Assembly (NCBI GenBank): GCA_001460835.1
Contig: CYKH01002202.1
Location: forward strand, 1 to 21,675
From: Bodo saltans
Taxonomy: Eukaryota; Euglenozoa; Kinetoplastea; Eubodonida; Bodonidae
DNA: 21,675 nt
Direction: 5' to 3'
A program made the position numbers and the translations under genes. Positions 15,567 through 21,675 of this stretch are shown one piece after another; the first letter of the stretch is position 1; every line of letters begins with the position of its first letter. The notes beneath the pieces are model-generated. The model was not told the origin of the DNA. It did no database searches and saw only the letters and a list, made by a program, of their open reading frames with translations.

Positions 15567-16667
15567 ATGACCTCCAAAAGCCCAACCAACGCACCTCCCA
15601 CATCAATTTTCCAAGGAAAGTTTACCCTTGACAAGCTCCTCGGTAAGGGAGGCTTCGGTGAGGTCTGGCAAGGCACTCAAGTGTCCTCAGGAGAGCGTGT
15701 CGCCCTGAAGTTGGAGCGCAACAGTGGACGATCCTTCCTTTTCCATGAAGCTCGCGTGATGCAGGACTTGCAGACGTTCTGCCCGAGCACTCCTACTGCT
15801 GGTCTCCCGACTCTGAAATATTTTGGGCAGGAAGGTGACTACCGTGTCCTCATCATGACCGTACATGGGCCCTCCCTGGAAGACCTCCACGAGCACCTTG
15901 GCAAGTTCTCCTTGAAGACCACCGCCATGCTAGCTGACCAGATGATTTCCAGACTGGAGTTTGTTCACTCTGTCGGTTATATCCACCGCGACTTGAAGCC
16001 TGACAATTTCCTCATGGGTCTCGGAAAGCTTTCCCATCACGTGTACCTCATCGACTACGGCCTCTCCACTAAATATGTCAGCTCCACGACGGGGCAGCAC
16101 AGAGAGGCAACGACAGGGCGCAACTTCGTTGGCACCACCAGGTACGCGTCGCTCCGCACGCACCAGGGGTGCTCTCAATCTCGAAGGGATGACATCGAGC
16201 AGCTCGCCTATATCCTGGTGTATCTGTACCGAGGCCGCCTGCCGTGGAGCGGACTGCAGATTCGTGACCGCGACGAGAAAGAGAAGGCGATCGGCGACCT
16301 CAAGCTGAAGCTTCCCACCAGCAAGATCGCTGAACGGTGCCCTCGCCAGTTTGAAGATTTGTTGCTCTACGCCCGGAAGATGGAGTTTGAAGAAGTTCCA
16401 CAATATGAGATGTGTCGCATGCTGATGGCGTCCGTCCTCGACGAGCTGGGCCCTGCCCTTGGCAAGAATGACTTCGAGTACGACTGGGTGGTCAAGAAGA
16501 GGCCCCAGAGCCCATCTGCTCCTCAAGAAGGCGGCACGACGTCACCCCGCAGCCCAATCAATTCTGGCAGCGGTGTCGGTATCGGTGTCCTTTCAAGTGC
16601 CCAGGCTCGTGGTGTGTTCTCTGGCTGCGGGTCGCAAGATATCACCAGCCTAGGCGGCTTCGAGTAA
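15567..16667 (+). CDS. Casein kinase 1 family serine/threonine kinase
   Basis: 366 residues. The frame is open upstream, but the ATG at 15567 gives the usual short N terminus before the kinase domain. Motifs in order: glycine loop GKGGFGEV (26-33), catalytic lysine in ALKLE (K48), helix-C glutamate (E61), catalytic loop HRDLKPDNF (140-148), DYG in place of DFG (163-165), the CK1-specific GTTRYASLRTHQG (189-201, replacing the APE motif of other kinases), SRRDDIE (205-211) and LPWSGLQ (226-231). All catalytic residues are present, so it should be active. CK1 kinases phosphorylate acidic or primed substrates. The C-terminal tail after about 325 is Ser-, Pro- and Gly-rich and probably regulatory or targeting. 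The DYG and the variant SLR sequence suggest a divergent CK1 branch. Confidence 0.96.
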   Translation: MTSKSPTNAPPTSIFQGKFTLDKLLGKGGFGEVWQGTQVSSGERVALKLERNSGRSFLFHEARVMQDLQTFCPSTPTAGLPTLKYFGQEGDYRVLIMTVHGPSLEDLHEHLGKFSLKTTAMLADQMISRLEFVHSVGYIHRDLKPDNFLMGLGKLSHHVYLIDYGLSTKYVSSTTGQHREATTGRNFVGTTRYASLRTHQGCSQSRRDDIEQLAYILVYLYRGRLPWSGLQIRDRDEKEKAIGDLKLKLPTSKIAERCPRQFEDLLLYARKMEFEEVPQYEMCRMLMASVLDELGPALGKNDFEYDWVVKKRPQSPSAPQEGGTTSPRSPINSGSGVGIGVLSSAQARGVFSGCGSQDITSLGGFE

Positions 16668-18421
16668 GCCAGCAGGCATTCATGTTCGGTTGGGGACAAA
16701 GATGCCCCCCATATCCTTTACTCTTCTTCTTTCTTTTTTTATTTTGACCTGTCGTGTGTGTGTGCGTGAGATGTCTTTTTTTGAAGCTCGCGCGTCGAGG
16801 GAGCTGCGTTCGTTTTTTTGTTGTCGCCCACATCCGTTTTCTGTACTTCACTTCACACCACACACTATCTCTCCTCTCTCTTCCCCTGTTTTCTGTTTCT
16901 GCACCCTCAGCGCGCTGCATCAGCCATGCTGCTGGTTTTGGAGGGAGAACAAATCAGTGAACGCAAAGAGGTTGTGTTGCTCGTTGTTTCTCTTTTGTCT
17001 CTCCGCTAGTGTTGTTGGGAGTACACACCACAGCCAAAAAAAAATAAATGTTCCAGCATTGAAGAGCGTCCCTTAGCAATTCAACGCACTTCGGTTGCAG
17101 TGGTGCGGTGCACTTTGCACCCCTGCTGCACACAGACACAACACAAACACACACCCACACACAAAAAAAAAGAAAGTGATGATGAAAACAATAATGCTGA
17201 TACTTTGGAAGCTGAAGCGAGATGTGTGACGAAGTGAAGTGTGACATGAAAACAGTATACCTAAACAGAACACCCAACGACCAAGAAGAATTGAACACAG
17301 AAACGTCCGCAGCCCCCTCCCTCCCTCGAACTCTGTCCAACGCAGTTTGCGGAGAGGTGGCTCCCCTATTCCCCCCTTCTCAACCGCTTTGAGAGAATTA
17401 GGTCTCAATGGGACGAAGGATTTTGTAGCGTTCAATGTACGCGTATGTTGACGCAACAAGTTTCTCTCTTCCATTTGTTTCTTCGTTTTTTCTCTTCTCC
17501 ACTTTCACTCTTCATACCTCTCTCCCCCCTACTCCACCTCCTCTGTTTTTCTCTACATCATCCATCCCTCTGCGCTCACCCACCATTCCTGCTTGTGGGA
17601 CTTTTGGTGCGTCCCACCACGCTGCCCCGCGATAGGCCAAAAAAGGAAAGAAGCAATTGTACGTCGCTTTTTCCCCCCTCGCCCTCTCCCTCTCGTCCAT
17701 TGGAAAAGAACAATTTCCTCTTCTCTGGATGATGAGGAAGTTTTTTTTTTGTTTTTCTCTACATCATCCATCCCTCTGCGCTCACCCACCCTTCCCTGTC
17801 TTGTGGGAGCTTTGGTGCGTCCCACCAAGCAGCCCCGCGATAGGCCAAAAAGGAAAGAAGAAATTGTACGTCGCTTTTTCCCCCCTCTCCCTCTCCCTCT
17901 CGTCCATTGGAAAAGAAGAATTTCCTCTTCTCTGGATGATGAGGAGGGTGGGGGGAAAGGAGAACCCCATATTATACACAACACGAATACACAACACACA
18001 TTTTTGCCGCAACACAGAAATCCAAATGGACTTTGCACTCCAATCAAACAAAAACAACAACAACAACAACAAGCAACAACGAGAGTAGGAACGAGAAAGA
18101 AGCAACAACAACAGCCAACGAAAGCCGGCGATGGAAAAAATGAATACAATGACGTCACGTTTTGTGTGAGTTCTGCGAAAGAACAGCAAAACTCCTCCAT
18201 CTATCAAGCAACAACTCTCGACAACAGAAAGAGCGGAAAGCCACCAGAGCGGAAAGCCACCTTTCACATAGTGCCGCGCTGCAACAGACAAAATTGAACA
18301 CACCTCACAGTTCTAACATCAGTGTGAAGAATTTCAGTGCTTTGAATTCCTTCGTTTTTTTTTTTTTTTTCCAAAACAAAATAACAAAAACAAACAAAAC
18401 AGATTTTAGCGCAACAAAATT
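16668..18421. other. Long gene-free interval with alternating pyrimidine and purine blocks
   Basis: In these 1754 bases I find no ATG-initiated frame with protein-like features. Pyrimidine-rich blocks (about 16720-16900 and 17450-17570) alternate with A-rich ones (about 17130-17280 and 18040-18300), including a CA-rich stretch near 17130-17170 and a CAA run near 18050-18080. A 195-bp duplication lies at 17545-17945. A 16-base T run (18355-18370) followed by AG at 18401-18402 is a good trans-splice acceptor for the next gene. The interval is much longer than the others here and could hide a non-coding RNA or a lost gene. Confidence 0.6.
17545..17945 (+). repeat. 195-bp intergenic tandem duplication with a T-run spacer
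   Basis: Copy A (17545-17739) and copy B (17751-17945) are offset by 206 bp and separated by ten or so T (17741-17750). They differ by a dozen or so substitutions and a few one-base indels, so they are older than the other duplications here. The unit goes from pyrimidine-rich (TTTTTCTCTACATCATCC) to purine-rich (CATTGGAAAAGAA) and includes CCGCGATAGGCCAAAA. Differences are not concentrated at third positions in any frame. Confidence 0.88.
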
Positions 18422-18658
18422 ATGCTTCGTCGCACAAACCGTCGCCTCGGTCATCAGCTTATTAAGGAGCCCCTGGGCAACGAAGAGAACACTTACGCTC
18501 GTGGCCGTCGCACTTTCGACCACACCGTGAAGGAGCTCACACTTGCAGCTGCCGTTGCTGGTGTTGGCTCGCTCGCTGCTTGGTGGTCCATCCGGAATGC
18601 CTCGCTCCGCCACCAGCCAGTGGTGAGTGCGAAGGGTGTCGTGACCCGCGTTGCGTGA
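18422..18658 (+). CDS. Small single-helix, probably mitochondrial, inner-membrane protein
   Basis: 78 residues from the ATG at 18422, which lies 19 nt after a candidate trans-splice AG. The N terminus is short, basic and lacks acidic residues (MLRRTNRRLGHQL), like a kinetoplastid mitochondrial presequence. A hydrophobic helix follows at about residues 39-57 (ELTLAAAVAGVGSLAAWWSI), then a basic C-terminal tail. This size and layout are typical of lineage-specific accessory subunits of respiratory complexes or ATP synthase in Euglenozoa. I do not recognise the exact family. Codons look like those of genuine genes nearby, with few rare ones. Confidence 0.75.
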   Translation: MLRRTNRRLGHQLIKEPLGNEENTYARGRRTFDHTVKELTLAAAVAGVGSLAAWWSIRNASLRHQPVVSAKGVVTRVA

Positions 18659-18857
18659 GATGTGGGTTTCCTGAGCAGTCAAGGTGAAAAAGGTGCAGAT
18701 TTCTGTGATTGCTGAATACACAGATACTCCTTCTCCATGGAATCGGGATGGGGCGAACGAGGGTCTCAGTAGCACTAGGCTTTGTTTTGTGAAAAAAACC
18801 CAACCCAAAACATGCTAAGTCTGGGTATAGTTTGAAGAAACGTTCAATGTCGTGAAT

Positions 18858-18889
18858 CTCTTTTTTTTCTTTTTCTTGTGCAAATCGAG
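18858..18889 (+). promoter_or_regulatory. Candidate trans-splice acceptor for the LRR gene
   Basis: A nearly pure pyrimidine tract (18858-18878) is followed by AG at 18888-18889, leaving a 21-nt 5' UTR before the ATG at 18911. It is among the clearest such signals in the window. Confidence 0.5.
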
Positions 18890-18910
18890 AGAAACTCACT
18901 TGTCTAGAAA

Positions 18911-19489
18911 ATGCCACCACGCGCAGCACGGGCACCAGCTGGCAAAAGCACAGCACACGTCCGCACGAAAGTTGTGAGTAAATCATTGAAAGAAATCTAT
19001 GAAGATCAATGTAAAGATCGTCAAGTCAATGTGAACAGCTCTGTCGCCGCCTCCCTTCCTGAGCGTCAAGGAGCAGCCCTTCCCACGGACACGCTGGACA
19101 TGAGCCGAAATTACCTTGGCGACAATGGCATTGTTCCCTTGCTTTCGGTTGTAGAGCGCAACCCCAACCTTCGCATCGTATCATTTGTAGAGAACGGGTT
19201 GCGTAACAACGCAATTATTGCGTTATGCGCTGTCGCGTCAAGGCACCCAGGCCTTCGATCCATTGACGTATCTGACAATTGCATCAGCGAAGGTGCAGGG
19301 AATGCACTTATCAAGCTGCTGGAAGAGAACCCTCGTATTACAACATTGGGCATTCGGAACACGAGGATCGATGTGGAGCTCCGTGTGAGGATCAAAGACT
19401 TACTTGAGAAGAACAATGCACTTAGCGGTGGTGGTGGCGGCGGTGCGGTTGCTGCTGTAGGTTCCGCAGCTACTGCTGCCCACCACTAG
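18911..19489 (+). CDS. Leucine-rich-repeat protein, ribonuclease-inhibitor-like type
   Basis: 192 residues. A basic N-terminal stretch (MPPRAARAPAGKS) leads to about four repeats of 28-30 residues (about 60-170). They have the alternating strand and helix pattern of ribonuclease-inhibitor-type LRRs: LDMSRNYLGDNGIVPLLSVV, then LRIVSFVENGLRNNAIIALC, LRSIDVSDNCISEGAGNALI and ITTLGIRNTRIDVELRVRIK. The C terminus is a Gly and Ala low-complexity tail ending in HH. Such short LRR proteins act as protein-binding modules and are common in kinetoplastid flagella and cytoskeleton. The partner cannot be told from sequence. It has no membrane segment or signal peptide. Confidence 0.88.
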   Translation: MPPRAARAPAGKSTAHVRTKVVSKSLKEIYEDQCKDRQVNVNSSVAASLPERQGAALPTDTLDMSRNYLGDNGIVPLLSVVERNPNLRIVSFVENGLRNNAIIALCAVASRHPGLRSIDVSDNCISEGAGNALIKLLEENPRITTLGIRNTRIDVELRVRIKDLLEKNNALSGGGGGGAVAAVGSAATAAHH

Positions 19490-19688
19490 CCCTCAACATT
19501 TGCACGAGAATATTTGTTAGTAGAGTACATCAAACGAAACGCACACGTGAATTTCTTTGACTGATGCGAGCTTGCGAGAGGCATTGGGAATGCAGCAAAC
19601 AAATGTACAGTCAGAGGTTTTGACAAAAAATATGCGCACATTGTCATGATTGTTATGGTCACCTTTTTGCGGATTATAAGCATGAACG

Positions 19689-19708
19689 TTCTTGTTGTTT
19701 CTTAAAAG
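19689..19708 (+). promoter_or_regulatory. Candidate trans-splice acceptor for the phosphatase gene
   Basis: A T-rich tract (19689-19703) is followed by AAAAG with the AG at 19707-19708. This gives a 19-nt 5' UTR to the ATG at 19728 and supports that start. Confidence 0.45.
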
Positions 19709-19727
19709 GGATTAAGGGGAAGAGAAA

Positions 19728-21353
19728 ATGCGTTGCAAAGATCTCGCGACTTGTTTCCCATTACATCATCAGTTACTCACCGTCGCGTTGCTGCTGCAGC
19801 ATCGACGCAGCGGGAGCAGCAGCAGTGGTCGTCGTCACACCATCACAAAGCCTACTGTACTGTTAGATATGGACCACACGATACTCCGTGCACTTCCGTC
19901 GTCGTCCTCCTCCTCCTCCTACTCGTCCTCCTCCTCGGACCAAGGCAATGTTGCTGCAACCTTGGAAGAGGAGGTTATGACGATCATGGGAGGAAACACC
20001 CCACAAGGGAGAACAACAACAACATCGGCTACCGCCGTTGCAACGACAGAGGAGGAATTTACGGTGCTGCGCCATGTACCGTGGGTAAGCAGTGGTGAGT
20101 GGTACCGTTCACTTGAGACAGAGAGCAACAAGAATACACCTCAGTCCGTGAGGGAGGGACACAACAATAACAACGCAGAGACGACTGACCCCCGTACTAC
20201 TACCGGTGCTGCTCCTGCTCATGCAACCAATCATAACGAGGTTACTGCTGCTGGTGTTGTGTTTCTTACAATAAAGATGACCCCTCCTCTGCCCTTAGTC
20301 ACCAGCAGACTGCGACGAATGGATATCGTGTTGCGTCCGCATCTTCTTTTATTTCTTGATGAGCTGGAGGGCAACTGGAGTGTGACAGAGTGGCGTCTCT
20401 GTACGGCAAACCATCCATTTAACGCAATGATGGTATTGTTCCGAATTCAACAGCTGCTGTTTCAACGGAAGGCAGCAGGGTTGTGCTGCCGTCGCAACAA
20501 CATGACAACACGTGAATCCAATAGTATTCGAGACTGGATCCTCCAGCGATTGTCATTCGCAAGTTATGCGTGCCAATCGTGTCGACGCGATACATGTCAG
20601 TGTGGAGCAGAGGAAGATCGCCCAGGCGCCATGCTGATGGCTCCACGCAAAGCTCACAACCACCTCTTTATCCCAACCCACGTAGACTACGTCACTAAAA
20701 CCAAACGGCAACCCACACCAGCCAGCAACCCGGCTAATGTGAATGGTGCAGACCTATCACCATCGTCATCGTCATCGTGCACTGCGGGTGCTGATTCTTC
20801 ATTGATTCAATGGCAGCTAAGAGACGCGTCCTTCACAAACGCTATTCTCTTCGATGACACTTGCCGCGTATTCGACGCCAAGGATGCACTGGAGTCTAGA
20901 AAGTGTATCCCTGTGCGGCGTTTTGGGGACAGAATGCAACGAGTGTCTCCTAAGCACTTGGTCGAAGGCAACAACGCCAATGCCCCAACCGACTGCCGGC
21001 CACCATCGCCTTCGCCTGATGATGATGAGCAATGCCGTCGAGTGGAAGGCGCTTCCGTTGACGACATGACGGACTCACTGTTTTCTCCTTGTGCTCCACC
21101 GGCACTGTCATCATCGATGGAAGGAGCACCTCTCCTCGACTTCGGTTGTGAGTGTCATGATGATGAGAATGAGAAGGATATGGGTATTGCAAGCCGATTG
21201 GTGCGTCAATGGAGGAGACTATTGCTTTTAGAAGAAGATGGGCAATGTCTGCAGTCAGCACCCATCATGGCACGAGCTCAATACGATGCACTGTGGGCGG
21301 AAGCATGCGCTGATTTTGGTGATGCGCTTGACGAGCTGCAGCAACAGAAGTGA
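19728..21353 (+). CDS. Divergent FCP1/SCP-like HAD phosphatase
   Basis: 541 residues. The core motifs of DxDxT phosphatases are present but spread out. The nucleophile motif is LLDMDHTIL (D47, D49, T51). The family's RPG-type strand is seen as VLRPHLLLFLDEL (202-214), followed by LCTAN (225-229). The second acidic motif is ILFDDTCRVFD (374-384). FCP1-type enzymes remove phosphate from Ser in the RNA polymerase II C-terminal domain or related substrates. Low-complexity inserts rich in Ser, Thr and Asn (about 58-175) and a Cys cluster (C254, C255, C283, C286, C291, C293) lie between the motifs. The cluster could bind zinc. The C-terminal third is acidic and has no recognised domain. I saw no BRCT domain. 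The substrate is unknown, since kinetoplastid polymerase II lacks the heptad repeats. Confidence 0.75.
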   Translation: MRCKDLATCFPLHHQLLTVALLLQHRRSGSSSSGRRHTITKPTVLLDMDHTILRALPSSSSSSSYSSSSSDQGNVAATLEEEVMTIMGGNTPQGRTTTTSATAVATTEEEFTVLRHVPWVSSGEWYRSLETESNKNTPQSVREGHNNNNAETTDPRTTTGAAPAHATNHNEVTAAGVVFLTIKMTPPLPLVTSRLRRMDIVLRPHLLLFLDELEGNWSVTEWRLCTANHPFNAMMVLFRIQQLLFQRKAAGLCCRRNNMTTRESNSIRDWILQRLSFASYACQSCRRDTCQCGAEEDRPGAMLMAPRKAHNHLFIPTHVDYVTKTKRQPTPASNPANVNGADLSPSSSSSCTAGADSSLIQWQLRDASFTNAILFDDTCRVFDAKDALESRKCIPVRRFGDRMQRVSPKHLVEGNNANAPTDCRPPSPSPDDDEQCRRVEGASVDDMTDSLFSPCAPPALSSSMEGAPLLDFGCECHDDENEKDMGIASRLVRQWRRLLLLEEDGQCLQSAPIMARAQYDALWAEACADFGDALDELQQQK

Positions 21354-21620
21354 CGCACACGTTCGCTCTCCAAAGCAACCTTTCTTTCCTCCCCCCCAGA
21401 TAGCAATATTTCATGAGTTGTTATTTTACTGTGAGTCTTTGCTCGCCCCCCCTCCCTTTTAATCAGAGATGGTTGGGTTCATCTTTTCGTTCGAAATACA
21501 CAACAACACAACAACAACTTCAACAACACGAGAAGAGCTTCACGTGTGTGCGTCTAAGCAGATGCGCACTACTTTTCGCTTCTGTTGTCTTCCTTTACCA
21601 ACACATTCACGAAAGCATTT
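21354..21620. other. Intergenic region with candidate acceptor for the next gene
   Basis: This holds the presumed 3' UTR of the phosphatase gene. A CAA/ACA-rich stretch lies near 21496-21530. A pyrimidine tract at 21573-21597 is followed by AG at 21614-21615, 6 nt before the ATG at 21621. Confidence 0.4.
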
Positions 21621-21675
21621 ATGGATTCCCATGTGGAGCTGAAGCAGCAGCAAGGTGCAACCCTAAGACGGCTAT
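21621..21675 (+). CDS. Start of an unidentified gene, cut by the window edge
   Basis: The ATG at 21621 opens a frame that reaches the end of the window with no stop (MDSHVELKQQQGATLRRL). It follows a pyrimidine tract and AG in the position expected for a trans-spliced gene. Eighteen codons are too few to name a product. Confidence 0.5.
   Translation, partial: MDSHVELKQQQGATLRRL

Noticed and set aside
17553-18297. Long frames on both strands across the 195-bp duplication (+ 17593-18297, - 17553-18200)
   Set aside because: The + frame starts at TTG, both are low-complexity, and the differences between the two repeat copies change amino acids rather than being synonymous, so there is no sign of coding constraint.
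16668-18421. tRNA, snRNA or spliced-leader RNA in the long gap
   Set aside because: No A-box and B-box pair, cloverleaf or spliced-leader-like sequence was found by eye. A short GGTGC/GCACC hairpin near 17108-17121 is too small to call.

Overview
The window looks like nuclear DNA of a kinetoplastid protist, most plausibly a free-living bodonid such as Bodo saltans. The reasons are: every convincing gene is intronless and on the + strand, as in a polycistronic unit; most genes have a pyrimidine tract and an AG just upstream of the start, as expected for spliced-leader trans-splicing; and the actin resembles kinetoplastid actins as I remember them. The species is an inference and no database search was possible.

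Layout, left to right. (1) 1-806: an internal piece of the first gene, a 12-base T run, and a 378-bp tandem duplication of that gene's 5' end. (2) 668-3868: a large beta-propeller plus coiled-coil protein of unknown function. (3) 4064-5191: conventional actin. (4) 5891-6562: a thioredoxin-monothiol glutaredoxin fusion with a CGFT active site. (5) 6850-10468: a gene I recognise as a SCAPER-family member, broken into several reading frames, first by an 84-bp minisatellite and then by small frame changes. (6) 11368-15186: a type I membrane protein with about seven Ig-like repeats, whose 3' end is duplicated in tandem (310 bp) out of frame. (7) 15567-16667: a casein kinase 1 family kinase. (8) 16668-18421: a long gene-free interval with its own 195-bp duplication. 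(9) 18422-18658: a small one-helix, probably mitochondrial, protein. (10) 18911-19489: a leucine-rich-repeat protein. (11) 19728-21353: a divergent FCP1-like HAD phosphatase. (12) 21621-end: the likely start of another gene.

The genes do not form one pathway, which is normal for kinetoplastid clusters. Two themes stand out. One is cytoskeleton and cell regulation: actin, SCAPER (linked in animals to cilia and tubulin mRNA decay), CK1 and the FCP1-like phosphatase. The other is structural: four separate local tandem duplications in 21.7 kb, three touching genes and two with a T run at a junction. In the 310-bp duplication all eight differences between copies are synonymous in the same frame, so both copies evolved as coding sequence before they came to lie in tandem. 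This is either real recombination between alleles or paralogs, or an assembly that placed two haplotypes end to end. No tRNA, rRNA, CRISPR array or transposable element was recognised.
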